Shown: positions 44,901 through 56,299, counted from the first letter of the stretch. The stretch: 64,000 nt of DNA from Escarpia spicata (GCA_963995525.1 OZ023212.1:7496396-7560395), one strand, 5' to 3'. The notes: generated from the letters alone by a model not told the origin. Translations and numbers: made by a program.

Positions 44901-47900
44901 TCTCTTCATCTTTCTTAATTTTATCGCAATCTTGGCGCTTAGCAATTCATGGTCATAGACACAATCAGCTCCCAGTAATATCTTTGCGTTAATCACAGAT
45001 GTCCTTCATCATTTTGGTATTAGTATAAAGTCGATTTGATTTCTGTTCTGAATACATGGTGTTGTCCAAGTGTACAATCTTCTTTGATGTTGTATGAAGA
45101 AAGTATTAGTGATCATCAGTTCATTTTTGCTCCTAACAGTGCATTTTCAGTTTTCTTTGACAGATAGAACGCAACACCACTCATCCCTGGCTTAGTTGCT
45201 CCTGAGTATACAAACTTTCCTCCTGAATCCAGGCGAAAATATCCTTATCCGGCCAACCTGTGTTCCGCAGTCCTTAATATATCTACCCCATATTTTTTTG
45301 CTTGTGATGTTACCAATTGTAGTGTCCCATGACTCATTTTTCTGATGTTCCATGTCGCAACACGGATTTTACCTTTTAGCTTTTTGCTGCTGGTTTTACC
45401 CCATTGAGATTTTCTTATTTCAAAATGAGTGCTGTTGTCAGATTTGTCTAAACACTCATCCGTGTAGTTCTAAGGCATAAGTAGTAACACTGTCACACTA
45501 ATTTTACTACAATTTACTTAAGGTTACCTCTATTGCAGGTCTGTAACTAATGGATTCTTCTCATTTGTAAAATACCATGTAAATACATAAAAAATAAATG
45601 TAAAAATGGCAAACACTGCCAGTAATAATAGTATTTGAAAACTAACTGTGAATATGATTTCATTTATATTGTTGAAATATATTGTGTATTGGCCCAGGAG
45701 CAGCGACCTCCTTGTACCATCAGTGTTTATTTACCAGGCGATGAATCGACTGGTGGCTCTGATGGAGTTGAACCTTCAAGTACTTGGTATCCCTGACAAA
45801 TGTGACGCAGTGTGGGACCAAACACTGAATGTACGCATGCAGCTCAACGAGATCAAGGTACAGAAACAGGTGAATAAAGTCTCTTTAATAATTACGTCAG
45901 ACATTTATAGTTTTATGTTATATCTAAGTTAACGCAAAAGTAGAGGGTAAAGTAAAAATAACGTAAAACCTTGCAGATATTTAATTTGTTTTCTTTTTTA
46001 TTTGTTCTCTGTTATTAAGTTTTCACAGCGGGGTGATTTGGAAAACAAGTATTTTTAAGCTTTTAAAAGTAGCAGTTGATTTAATATGCTGACCCATCTT
46101 TATTTCTTTTGATAAATGTTTTGAATATATTCTGATGGAAGAGCAATTAGCAATGAATATGATATCTTTAAATAACCTTTATTTCAGAACCTAGAAATGC
46201 TCTTTTCTTGTGCTGAGAAAGTTCTCATAGCGGCAGCTGAGACAGCCTATCTCTCAGGTATGTATATCATGGCATAATAGTGCCTCAGGGACACCAACTA
46301 TATTGGAAACAATGTATAAAAATGTAAGCTACCGAGGTAATGACACAAATATGTATTAACTTTTTAAATTAATGTTCTTGATACAAAAAAGCTAAATAGT
46401 GTTGGTAATATATTTAGAAGTGACATTCAAAATGATTGCGATTTGCCGCCAGTGCCAACTTAACATTGTGATCCCAAATTTCTTTTAGATACCAATAATA
46501 ATTAAGAATCACAAACATTGTTTTCAAATGTGTTATTACTTTATAATAATGTCATAAAGATGATATATTTTAAAAGGGCATATAACAAAAAATTGTATAG
46601 AGAATGTTCAGTTTGACCAACTTTATTACTAGTGTAACTTCATTACGGAGAAAGTGAAAATGCATCAAAGTTGTTTACAGTAAATGCTTCCCATGTTGAC
46701 TGGATGTGTTCACTACTACATTGTTTTCTGTGGTTTTAAGCTTGCTTTAGTTTTTCTTTTGTGTTTGTTAGCCTGTGAAACAATGAATGTTTGTTTGTGG
46801 TTATGAATGGAAGCAAGAACACAAGCAAGCAAACACCCTCATTCAGATACACATACAGCACGGGTCTACATACGCACGTACACTTGCACACAGGGATATC
46901 AAGCGCGACCAAGAGAAATAGCATGCAAGGGGATGAGAAACAAACTTCTCACAGCTTACAAAAGAGACCTTGCACAACAGATCTTCATTCATTTCCTTGT
47001 GAATTGTGTTACTGAATTACTTTATTATAATTTTGGTAATGGTTGTTTTAAGCATACATGCCCTAATTAGCATACACCCCTTTTTAGCAGCCTCTGACAT
47101 TGTGATAGTGATCTTCAATGCATACCTTGGGTACAGGTCAAAACGGTGACATCCAAAACGACGACAACCAAAATGGCGACAGATCCAATATGTAGTTTTG
47201 GTATGGATCATTATGTATGAATATTACTAATTTACCAGCCAGACCTGGGTTCAATTCTTAATTGAATTGGAATTGAATCCCACAAAGATGAATTGTATGA
47301 ATTGATCAAAGCGGAAAATACATTTACAGTGTTTTTCTATATAAAGTGACACACATAAACTACGATATATGTTAAACTAACATTTTTGGATGTGCCTTTT
47401 TGGTCAAAGACCAAAATAAAACAACCAACTACCAGTTCTAGTTGTTTCCAGCGCTCGGCAACGTTCTATTAACTGACTAGTTTATTGTGGTTAAAATGTA
47501 ATGGTCTTATGAGGTCTCATTCAACTAGTCAGCCTTTTTCAGAACATTATCGCCAAACCGACCGAATAAAAGCTGGCACTGAGGGTGGTCACTGCCAGGG
47601 TGCTTGTCGTCCTCAGTGGTTCTTTTACATCCCAAATTGAGACTTTATATATGCACAAAATAATTTGTCACCAGCCAAAACATGGGCTGCAATTCTGTCT
47701 ATCATTTTCCTGCTGTCTCAGTCTCTGTGTACCCAAGTTATAGTAGCAGATAGAACAGAGCTGCTGAGTGCTAATTGACCACCAGAGACCAAAATTACTA
47801 TTTGCAGAGAGTAATTAGCATTTGCCAATGTCCAGCATCTCCTATGTTCATTAGCCATACTATACTGGTGTGCACTGGTTGTCCAACTTGAGTCAATACA

Positions 47901-50900
47901 ACCTTTCAAAACACTCAGATAGCAGTGTTTGGCACAAGGCCTGCTTAGCACTGTCTCTTCTGAGAATGAAGCAGGCATTTTATTACGGACTTCCTGGCTT
48001 GTGCACAACTTAAAGGGCTACAGTTTGCTAATGTTGTAAATTTGAATTAGAATCGAATGGGAATTGAATAAAAAATGTATTGAATTGAATTTGAATTGAT
48101 CCTTTTTGTGAGTACGTTGAATTGGAATTGAATTGATAAAAGTGAATTGAACCCAGGTCTGATACCAGCATAATAAACTTTATTATTCTTGTATCACTTA
48201 TGTCACCTGCCTACAGGGCAAAGTGTTGCACAGCAGTATATCGTCACATCGATCTCAGCCCATGTCGATCTCGCATGATTATAGGTTTTGACCTATACAG
48301 TTGGATTATAATAAAAGGTCCTCTTGCATTGTTTCGTTGAGCAGATCCTTTCATGCGGTATGTCTTTGACTTGTGTAGGCATAGTAATATTTGCTTGCTG
48401 CTCTAGCATTGTTTCATTGAGCAGTTATGTTTGTGTAGTGTTGTTTGTTTAGGATTTGTGTGTAGTAAGAATGTGTGAAGTCGGTAGAGGCATTACTATA
48501 TATATGTATAGGACACTAAATGTCATCATCATCATTGTGCAGCTGTAGTGTCCCATGATTGGGCAAAGGCCTCAGCATGTCGTTTCCAAATCTGCCTGCC
48601 TTGCGCTGTCCTCTGCCAGATGGTGCCCTTCCAGTACTCGTCTAGTTCGTCTCTCCACTGTCTCGCTGGTCTTCCTCTAGATCGTTTCCGTTCGTAAGGT
48701 CTCCAGGTTGTGATACACGATGTCCATCAGTTATCTCGTAGTCTGCAGATGTGCCCTGCCCAGGTCCCCTTCTGTCTTCTGATTTGTTGTATCACATTTA
48801 TGACCTTTGTCTTCTCTCTTACCCAGATTTTTGTTTTTCTCCCGATATGTGATGTTTAACATACTTCTTTCCATCTTTGTTTGTACAGCTGCTAGCTTGT
48901 TCTTTGCCTGGATGGTGAGTGCCCATGTTTCCGCGCCATATGTCATCGCTGGAAGTACGCATGAATTGAAGACTTGTCTCTTCAAGCAGGTTCCATAGTT
49001 ACCCTTGAAGATGTCACTGTGTTTGGCGAATGCTGTCCAGCCGGCAGTGATTCTTCTTTGAATCTCCTTGTCTTGGATTTTGTCTCTGATACTGTATCAC
49101 TGTCCCAGATAGACGTAGCTTTCAACGTTCTCTATCTTCGTGGTGTTGATATATATTGGTGTGTCATTTTCTAGCATCAGTTTTGTCTTCGAGATATTCA
49201 TCTTCAGACCTTGTTTTTCACTTTCATCAGCTAGCTCCTGCAGCCTTTTTTGTAGTTCTTGCAGTGTAGTAGCACGTATGAGTATGTCGTCGGCAAAGCG
49301 AAGATGGCCGAGATATTCACCGTCTATCCTCAAACCTCTGGTTTCCCAGGTCAGTCTTCAGAAAATGTTTTCAAGTGTTGCCGTAAACAGCTTGGGCGAT
49401 ATGGTGTCACCCTGTCATACTCCTCTCTTAATGTTGATCTTGTTGCTCTTTTTGTGTAGGTGGACTGTCACCGAGCTGTTAGTGTAGATGTCTTTCAGGA
49501 GTCTTCTATCCCCTGTTCTTGAAGGGAAGCCAGTATTGCTTGAGTTTGCACCGAGTCGAAAGCTTTCTCGTAGTCAACGAAAGCGATGCAGAGTGGGATA
49601 TTATATTCTCAGCACTTCTCTTTCAGTTGGTTTACGATGTGTATGTGGTCTGTCGTTGAGTACCTGCTTCTGAATCCTGCTTGCTCTCGTGATTGGTTTT
49701 AGTCGAGTGTCTTCTCTAGCCTATTCGTTAGTATCTTTGTGAGTAATCTGTAGATGTCTGATAACAGAAATATCAGTCTGTAGTTCTTTAAGTCTTTCTT
49801 ATTTCCCTTCGTGAAGATTATCACCGTCTTTGCATTCTTCCAAGCGGTAGGTATTCGTCTTTCTGATAAGCATTTAGTACACAGCTTAACCAGTGTCTTC
49901 GAGATGGTATCTTCTCCTGCTTTTAATGTTTCAATGTTTACGTGGTCGTTGCCTGATGTCTTCCCATTCTTCATATCTCATAGTACTGCTTCCACCTCCC
50001 ATGGTGTTATCTCTTTCGGGTCGATGCGAATCATGATACTCTGTTCACTGTCGTGTAGCTCGGTGTAGAATGTCTCTATTCGTTCAATGATCATATCTTG
50101 GTCTTGTATTTCTCTACCCTGCTTGTCTAGAAGTGTAATTAGTCTGTCTCGGCCTAGTGCCTGCGTTCTTCTTGCTTTCTTCAGGCTCTTTGATTACATA
50201 ATTGTTTCTTGCATGATATCCTGTTTGTTCTTCCTGATGTCCTCCTTCGCTTTCTTTTTGATGGCCTTGCATATTTCTGCGTACTCTATTTGTTTTTTAC
50301 AGTCACCGTGATCCACCATTTCTCGTCGTTTCTTCATTAGTGCTCGTGTCAGTGATGATATCCTCGTCACTACATGCCTGTTGATTGCTTTGGCTACACT
50401 TGTCACACTTAGTTGGATCATCTCCGTGATGTTTTCGCTCATGGTATCGATGTCATCTAGTTCCTGTAGTGTCTTGAATCGATTTTGCAGTTCGAGTTGG
50501 AATTCAATCTTTTTTCTTCCGATTTATGTGGTATCTACACTTGGTGGTCTCTTGTTTACCAACTTCTTCCTTTCAGCCTTGACGTCCAGTTTGATGTTGC
50601 TCATTACCATTGTGTGGTCACTTCCGATGTTGACTTGGTTGACAGTTACGTCAGTGACCATGTCTGGCTTGTTTGTTAGGATGTAGTCAATTTCGTTCTT
50701 CATTTCTCCATTTGGGCTTTTCCATGTCCATCTCCTCCCTGCTTTCTTCTGGAACATGGTATTCATGATTTTGTACTTTCTTGATGTTGCCCATTTTATC
50801 AAGGTGTCGCCTCTTGTTTCTGACACCTAGGCCAAATTTGCCTGTTGCCGTTTCCTAAATATTTGTTCGTTTCCCTACTTGGGCATTAAAGTCTCTCATC

Positions 50901-52085
50901 ACTATCATGTAGTCGGTTGGCTTTGCTAAGGTAACCCACTGAATGTAATGATATGTACATATGTTTAATTGACAACTTGCTTGTTAAATCAATGTATGTT
51001 TGTCATCCATTTTATTGTACGGCAAGAAGTGTTGACCCATCTGAGTTCCCTATACATTGTTCTCATCCATCTGTTCACAACAGGAACATCGCATTTAAAT
51101 TATACTTTGTTTAAATTGTACACATATAATATCTGGAATAAACATGTTTAGTAGTTTTATAGTTACACAAAGTAATTGTACTTAAATCTTGCACTAATGT
51201 TCCAGATCTATTAGTATTGTCATTATTATGTAAATTATCTACAAACTGAGTATACCAAACCTCACTTGATTACCATTTGGATATGTACCCCCGTCAACAT
51301 ACCACTCCATTTAACATCGCTGTCAGGCCGGGTGAAGGGATTGACCAAATAGTATTCAACTGTACTGACAATAAAATCACGACAGACTGAAAACGTCTAC
51401 TAAATGTTTTGGCTTGTCATCGCCGTTTTGGTGTGTCGTCATTTTGGTTGTCGGCATTTTGGTCTGTCGCCATTTTTGATCTGTTGCCGTTTTGATCTGT
51501 CACCATTTTGACCTGTATCCTATACCTTGATATCACTGTAATTTAATTTCTACCAATGTCGCACTAGATTAAAAACTCAGTGATAAAAAATATCGTAAGG
51601 TCTTCCTAAATTATCAGACTTTACAGTGTTCTGGTATCCAGTTGCTCATATGTGAGATGCATAAATTGTTTGCTAGTCATGTCTGCTGAGATGGCTGTAC
51701 TCGGGAACCCCAGAAAATGGGGGCACACTCCTGTATGCTTACTGGAACGCACAAAATTTACGTATTTTTGAGTCTGAAATATTTGTTAAGCATATTGTAC
51801 GCTGATTAGAATGAATACAGCAGGTTTTATTAATAACCACATCTTTGTGTCTTCCTAGGAGCGAGTTACGCTGGCGTGGCAGCGAGCGAGAGACTTCACT
51901 CGGCCAAGTGTGAGCTAGAGCGGGCAAGGAGGACATCGACAGAGGCAGAACAGGAGCTAAATGTGATGGAAGTGAGGTCAATACACGCGATCAGTTCACA
52001 GGGCAATGGTGATGTCACACAGAGGATGCAGCAACAGGACTTTCATTATGATTGCGATGATAATGATGATGATAAGAACATATGA
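29998..52085 (+). CDS. DIABLO: Smac/DIABLO homologue, five exons, 241 aa
   Basis: Exons: 29998-30162, 33543-33674, 45738-45869, 46188-46257 and 51859-52085, all GT-AG, together 242 codons; human Smac is 239 aa. The protein is imported into the mitochondrial intermembrane space and, once released during apoptosis, blocks IAP proteins. Residues 1-38 are basic and hydrophobic (MSWSRRIFMF, then RNARNFHF), a mitochondrial presequence. The usual cleavage point is followed by VLPS (40-43) where other Smac proteins have AVPI. Then comes the helical Smac fold: NLIKNASIMTIDSATALLTQ, a VWDQTLNVRMQLNEI helix, CAEKVLIAAAETAYLSGASYAGVA and the heptad-rich ERLHSAKCELERARR, with an acidic end. Exons 2-4 align with the human protein without gaps at the junctions. 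In-frame ATGs at 29920 and 29956 exist, but 29998 gives the normal leader length. Intron 2 is 12 kb, filled with transposons. Confidence 0.92.
30900..32990 (-). pseudogene. CR1/L2-type LINE reverse transcriptase in DIABLO intron 1
   Basis: Four minus-strand segments form one RT: about 32981-32751 (linker), 32496-32158 (KIRAMKDNKSSGVDGIPPKL, NYRPVSLTSVICKLLE), 32136-31915 (VDIVYLDFQKAFDKVPHQRL) and 31905-31000 (GVPQGSVLGPMLFLIYTNDL, FADD at residues 33-36 of that segment, PHLEYCIQAWRPYRRKGI, VQRRATKMIP). Frameshifts separate them and the endonuclease is absent. A 3' untranslated part follows at 30900-30999, ending in two copies of a TCTTGTTAAA unit, like the short terminal repeats of this clade. 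Confidence 0.9.
34632..34795 (+). pseudogene. Basic N-terminal exon-like frame of the TTAA element
   Basis: ATG at 34632 opens MKGRPTDSAKKRAERQRE, then YIGKVMDL, a TGA at 34728 where Trp would fit, and NRTKETAGVKSDAAFAKFLL. The stretch ends at GGCAG|GTTAGT, a good splice donor at 34795. The pattern of a basic start, an IG motif and AKFLL recalls the first exon of transposon-encoded proteins in marine genomes that I believe are Kolobok-like. The stop shows that this copy is dead. Confidence 0.45.
35860..36070 (+). repeat. Ser-rich module, copy 1, inside the TTAA element
   Basis: Open frame with the peptide ALSSISGRSKNSSLSGIQSL then PEAGCSSEP. It is about 70% similar to the module at 37110-37280, and the similarity extends some way beyond the open part (TTATGTT...CATCTTTG blocks near 36090-36140 and 37390-37440). 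It could be an exon or an internally duplicated transposon segment. It is not a DIABLO exon, since DIABLO exons 2 and 3 join directly. Confidence 0.5.
37110..37280 (+). repeat. Ser-rich module, copy 2, inside the TTAA element
   Basis: Peptide VALSSISGCSKGSSLSGVQS then LPEVGCSS, followed by GGACA|GTAAGT, an excellent splice-donor match. A TTTGACAG acceptor-like sequence is at about 37116-37123. These signals make an exon of an old transposon gene plausible. The copy-1 donor site is not conserved. Confidence 0.5.
41786..43405 (+). mobile_element. Pogo/Tigger-type DNA transposon, decayed, inside the LINE
   Basis: The left end begins CAGTGGACCCTCTGATGAGG; the right end finishes CAGGGACTACTA, an imperfect inverted match. 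Subterminal repeats with CCCTCTGATGAGGGGAC occur at 41793, 41867 and 43326. It lies between two parts of the LINE coding region, which continue on either side. The plus strand encodes a CENP-B-type helix-turn-helix and a DDE domain in broken frames. The exact duplicated TA could not be fixed because the ends have mutated. Confidence 0.8.
42102..42900 (+). pseudogene. Tigger-like transposase (HTH and DDE) remnant
   Basis: 42102-42302 encodes the DNA-binding head KRKILSLEQRIDVLKILDN, then SCSCGKSQIA, ending at TGA. After a stretch in other frames (KDIKTEWVSG), 42488-42650 encodes KGSKMSKERITILLAWLTTG and TPLVIGKAAKPRRF. 42660-42830 (frame of 42627) carries FTEWLERINGKMKLQQRHVL, then FVDNCGAHLDL with a catalytic Asp, then NIKLVFLLPNTTSPL. 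Several frameshifts make it inactive. Product class: cut-and-paste transposase of the pogo group. Confidence 0.85.
45870..46187 (+). other. DIABLO intron 3; nothing else seen
   Basis: A 318-bp AT-rich intron with GTGAAT donor and TATTTCAG acceptor. No repeat recognised. Confidence 0.7.
46258..47129. other. First part of DIABLO intron 4; no feature
   Basis: AT-rich intronic DNA with small open frames lacking homology (for example 46791-47070). Confidence 0.5.
47130..47195. repeat. Short minisatellite, inverted partner of 51405-51520
   Basis: Three to four degenerate units of the form GACRRYCAAAAYGRC (ACAGGTCAAAACGGTGAC, then CAACCAAAATGGCGACAG). The reverse complement matches the unit at 51405-51520, about 4.3 kb away in the same intron. 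Confidence 0.7.
47232..48169. mobile_element. Non-autonomous hAT-like element (MITE), 922 bp
   Basis: Termini CAGACCTGGGTTCAATTC (47240 on) and GAATTGAACCCAGGTCTG (ending 48161) are 18-base perfect inverted repeats. The flanking octamers TTACCAGC (47232-47239) and ATACCAGC (48162-48169) match at 7 of 8, as in the 8-bp target duplication of hAT elements, whose ends often start CAG. Subterminal sequence is rich in GAATTGAATT units. The interior has no transposase frame. Confidence 0.8.
48521..50950 (-). pseudogene. RTE-type LINE in DIABLO intron 4
   Basis: The minus strand holds, in order: end of the endonuclease (50826-50524: RRWTWKSPNGEMKNEIDYIL, NIGSDHTMVM), a linker (50442-50194: KKRREMVDHG, AICKAIKKKAKEDIRKNK), RT fingers (49974-49699: MKNGKTSGNDHVNIETLKAG, RIPTAWKNAKTVII), RT palm to 49097 (LGHLRFADDILIRA), and a C-terminal part (48985-48731: LPAMTYGAETWALT, MERSMLNITYREK). 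The 3' end reads TTTGCCCAATCATGGGACAC then CTGCACAATGATGATGATGA on the minus strand, with the GAT-repeat tail at 48521-48535. It is split by stops. The domain order and tail match RTE elements that databases often label craniofacial development protein 2-like. Confidence 0.88.
51405..51520. repeat. Minisatellite of about 19-bp units
   Basis: Six degenerate copies of TGTCGYCATTTTGGT-type units (TTTTGGCTTGTCATCGCCG through CACCATTTTGACCTGT). The same unit appears inverted at 47130-47195. Confidence 0.75.
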
Positions 52086-53767
52086 CGTGTAGATATTCCA
52101 TGATTTTAGAAGTTATCATACATATATGTTCAGTACAAGTACCTAGGTACTGGAATACATTACAAGTGTATCCGGTAAACATGGATGATGGCTGGACTAA
52201 TTACATGACCAGGTGCCAGTAGGGCCTACACAGTGTCATCTCTCTATTAAGGTCAAGATCGCGAATGTAAAGCGAGGTTCGAGTGCATTGTGAAGCACAC
52301 GAGACCTGGGTTATTGCCAGCAATACAATCATTCAAGACTATTCCAGAATTAGAGGTTTACTATTTGTGTGAATATGACCAGCAAACATTGATGCATTGT
52401 TGTAAAACTGGGTAGCTAGCTATGGAGCGTTTTTTATATATATTTTTAATGTGCCATATTCTCAAATGTGTACATTATTTATCATCCTACTATAATTGAG
52501 CTAGCATATATATGTGGGCATGTTAACATATTCCTCCTGGATGGTTTACATAAGGTGTGCCAAACTCTCAGAGGTTCATCAGGGGTACCACTTTTCAAAA
52601 TTCTCTTTGGGCTTTTACTGGTTGTGTTCATAACAAACTTTGGGCAATTGTTATGCCTGTTTTCCGAGATCGTTCTGAGCTACATAAACAGCCCATCAAT
52701 TGGTTGAGGACATTCTATATAACTTCCAACAATCATTGAAAATACTGCACACCTGCACCACATTGTGAGAAACGTTTGAAATTGTGATGTCATGGTTGTT
52801 AAATGTAGGAATACCAGTACTTCAGGAAACCATTTTCTGCATCTATATACATGTATCGTCATCTGCAGAATATGGATTTTTGCTAGTAAATATAACTCGA
52901 TTTGTTTCGAACTCAAACATACGTAGTTAAAGTTTTCATTGATTTGCATGTTTCTGTTATGAAAATATTCACCAATGGTGATTATCCACTGAATCCAAAT
53001 GAACTGACCTTGTAACTTCAGTAATTGATTGCATATCTGTTGTTGCACATATAAAAACATATGTTATCAGTGATAATATATTTATTTCATAACAAATGCA
53101 AAATGCATGAACATAGAGGAAAGTAGTTTCCAACATACATTTCTAACCACTTTTCATATCAATCAAAGAAAGGGTTGTATCAGCTCTGTGTGTGTGGATT
53201 CATACGAATTATTTGTTTGGTTTGGTCAATAACTATTACAAATAACAGTCAGAGGTTGGACTAGACAGAAGAGAATGCCAAGAGCTGGCTTCAGTTCTTT
53301 TACTAGGAAGAACACCCAAACCAAAATGTGAGTTTAAGAAATAGTGATGTTTATCTACATTTAGTCATAAAACAATGATGCACGTTGTTTGTACAGACAT
53401 AAAGACACACGTGATGGACTTGGTTTGATTACGTTGATTTGACATACTGGTATTTCATTTGATTCATCTGCAAATGATACCATAAAATATCAATTCAAAA
53501 TATACATGCACACACATGCAAAGGCCATGCCGATGGTCATTTGTGACTGTGCCATTTGTAATAGATTCCAATATTTACTCTTTAGACACAATTATTAATA
53601 CTGAAAACATGCCTTTGCTTACAAAACTCCACTTCAACACTTCGAGTCCACAATTTTGCAACTGTTAAACAATCACAATAAAAACAACTACAGTAACAAA
53701 AACCGACTGTACAGAATTCAACAAATTGTCACATTGGGAAACATATTATGTAGACATAACCCTGCAT
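52086..53767. other. Convergent intergenic region DIABLO / ISOC2
   Basis: About 1.7 kb separates the stop codons of two genes pointing at each other. TTTATT at 53081-53086 is a minus-strand AATAAA and could end the ISOC2-like transcript. No obvious plus-strand signal close to the DIABLO stop is seen. No open frame here looks real. Confidence 0.55.
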
Positions 53768-56243
53768 TCAGCGAGAGAGAAGACCGCTGTCTGGTGCTGT
53801 TTCCATTATTAGTTTCTGAACATCGCGGAACTTTGGATGAGCCGCATCTTTCAACAGTTGTAGTAGCACACTCTCACTGGTAGACAGAAACGCTCCAGCA
53901 TCTCGCATTCTCTGGAGGGCGAACATTCTGTGGAATACAAAGTAGGGGAATTCATACTTTTACATTCAGACTTAACTGGTAAAACTGAAAAACGTAAATA
54001 TTATTTTACGGATGTTGTAAGGAATAATGCAATTGGTTTTCCTATAAATGTATTTGGTTTCTTATAAAAATGTACATCACAACATTTCAACTGTTGTCTG
54101 TTAAAGTAATAATTAAATTTACATAATAACATTTGAAGACTGGACTGAGGATCTCTTGCACAGATTGAGACAGTATTAAGTAAATTGGTTTGAACTGGTA
54201 AAATATTCACCTGTCCACCATGTTGCGTGAAGACACGGCGTCCACTACCACGTGGACATCGTAGTCTTTCTCCAGGAGGTCCAACACTGTCTGCTGGACA
54301 CATGCATGGGCCTCAATCCCACACAGCAGGATACTCTTGGTGGCTGCAGAGGGTATGACACACGATTAGTGACAGTGACACAAACACATTTATGAATTCC
54401 TCCAAAAGAATGGCAATAAATTCACACAAACAACAAAACTCCTGCTTTCAAAAACATAATATTATGGAATATTAATTATACAAGTAACAGTTACACATTG
54501 TAAACCATATTACCCTTTATTTAACTGCCAACAAAGCAAAAATACATTCTCTTGTTCACCAAATCCAGATTAAGGAATGAAAAGGTAAACATTGTACAGA
54601 AATTATATGATGGAGAATAATGTACAATCATTTTACTGTGATGTCTTCTCAGATTTCACACATTTTTAAGGGTAACCAAAACGGTAAACATTTATATATG
54701 GTGTATGTAGAAATAGTATTACCTGCCAGTTTCTTCATGTGTTCCTCTACTTGTGGAGTTAACATTGAGAAGGTGGTCTTGGGAAACACTGGACACTGAC
54801 TGACGTCCAACTCAGACACCGTCGGACCAAGGCCTGCAAAATGTTGTGTTACTGTAATAATTGTATAACAAGGGTCTGAGGGTAAAAAGTGGCATATATC
54901 AATTATTTGGACATCTCGTAACTATTCCCATTTGGTAAATTTTCATAATTTCACATGGGTAAATTGGTTTCAATCATGCAAATGAAAAATGATGTGTTTA
55001 CAGGCAAGTAGCGAGTTTGATTTTTTTAGGGTTCATTTTTCGACTTACAATGGCAGGCTCTCCAAAAACCTCCAACTGCAGTTTTTACTATACCCAACTT
55101 GACACTCGAGTCCAATTGCATCCATCCTTAATTTATACCTCCAACTGCACCCATTTGAGGCTACAACAAATTTGTCCCCCCCACACTGAGGCTCCCGAAA
55201 ATTTACCCCTGAAGCACAACTTTTTTCCCTACACCAGTAGCCTGGGTAGGCCTTGCTTAGCCTTAGGCTTAGTTATAATGGATGGTTTATCCACTGTACT
55301 TAACAGTTGCAATACAGGATGTTATGTAGGATATAATTGTGTAAATAATATTATGTATGCTGATGATCTTGTAGTTTTTTGTCCGTCCAGCAGGGGATTA
55401 CAGACCCTTCTCACCGTCTGTGATCAATATGGAGTATCTCATGACATAAGGTACAATGCCAAAAAGAGTATGGTCATGATAATTAGAAACAAGAGTTGTA
55501 AGAATGTTAAATTTCCAAGTTTTATGCTTGGTAACGACAAACTATGTGAGGTAGAATCTGTAAAATATTTGGGTCATATAATTTCAAATAATATGCTAGA
55601 TGACAATGATATATCTAGACAATGTCGCCAGTTGTATGCACAAGGCAACATGATCATAAGAAAATTTCATGTGTTCAAATGATGTAAAGAAGACATTGTT
55701 TACTACTTTTTTCTCACCTATGTATACTGCCCATCTATAGTGGAATTTTCATAACTATGCAATCAGGAAATTGTATGTCTCTTACAACAATATATTTCGA
55801 ATGGTGTCAGATTTTTAAATACATTTTTGTAATTTACTATTCAAGACAATACGGTGTTGTGCTAATGTTATTGTTTTTTGAAAAGTGGCAGTGTTAGACT
55901 GATATGTCTGCACAGAACCGACACACGTTTAAAATAACTATAAAAAGGAGGCAGCCGCCAAAAAGGTAGGTTACGGGTCAAGAAACATGGCCTCGGCGAA
56001 CGATAAAGTAGTGAACGGGAAACCTTTTGGATATTGTTCAGTGACTACAACAGGAACGTCAAGGATATCGGCCGCTTTCAGCAATCTTTGTGCCACTTCA
56101 ACTACTTCGGGAAAATATGAGATAGTTGTGCGAAACTTTTCCTGCATGTCACACAGGAAAAGCGCCGAACTTCGCACCGCAATCTTCCCTAGACTCTTCG
56201 CTTTCGTCATTGTTGATGGTAGGATGATACCCGACGGTGACAT
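53768..56243 (-). CDS. ISOC2: Isochorismatase-domain protein, four exons, 207 aa
   Basis: Exons: 56024-56243, 54723-54833, 54211-54343 and 53768-53927, GT-AG, 208 codons including stop. The fold is that of cysteine hydrolases of the isochorismatase superfamily. The family triad is visible as D32 (in [10 protein letters not shown]), K92 (in FPKTTFSM) and C125 (in EAHACVQQT). [13 protein letters not shown] is split between exons 1 and 2; [14 protein letters not shown] spans exons 3-4; the C-terminus is APDSGLLSR. Length and N-terminus match animal ISOC2 (about 205 aa) better than the longer ISOC1. Animal members have no firmly established substrate and have been placed in mitochondria, cytosol or nucleus. 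The second ATG (codon 12) is an equally possible start. Intron 1 contains a LINE fragment on the other strand. Confidence 0.94.
55270..55690 (+). pseudogene. LINE RT fragment inside ISOC2 intron 1
   Basis: The plus-strand frame includes [74 protein letters not shown] and [13 protein letters not shown]. The YADD box is the RT active site. Both ends are truncated. It is antisense to the host gene. Family resembles LINEs common in marine animals; clade uncertain. Confidence 0.85.
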
Positions 56244-56282
56244 GTCAATGTTTACGTGTGGTTCAAGGACGCCGAATATACG

Positions 56283-56296
56283 CCAGTAGATGGCAG
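56283..56296 (+). promoter_or_regulatory. Perfect CTCF-type core motif near ISOC2 start
   Basis: CCAGTAGATGGCAG fits the bilaterian CTCF core CCASYAGRKGGCRS at all 14 positions. It lies 40 bases upstream of the ISOC2 ATG. With equal base frequencies such a match is expected about 0.03 times per 64 kb on both strands. Occupancy cannot be inferred. Confidence 0.45.
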
Positions 56297-56299
56297 CAC

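Larger units (their letters stand above)
33830..45470 (-). mobile_element. EN-RT LINE split by two nested transposons
   Basis: A single antisense non-LTR element lies in DIABLO intron 2 in three pieces: about 45470-43406, 41786-41610 and 34266-33830. Piece one has the apurinic-type endonuclease (RVATWNIRKMSHGTLQLV near 45370, SGVAFYLSKK, NQIDFIL) and the RT (IPKKGDIQECSNHRTI, RICFTDYSKALDNVSHQQLW, GVKQGCILSPHIFSLY, YADD near 43560). Piece two has VKSFEYLGSLIEADGDGMKE. Piece three has CYRKILRVSWTEHRTNETIA, LLNFVKKQKLSYFGHVK. Coding continuity across both insertions shows one original insertion. It carries stops, frameshifts and an 11-base internal deletion near 41626. RTE-like or related clade. 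Confidence 0.88.

Noticed and set aside
55987..56289. Plus-strand open frame opposite ISOC2 exon 1
   Set aside because: It is the antisense of an exon with clear homology and splice sites.
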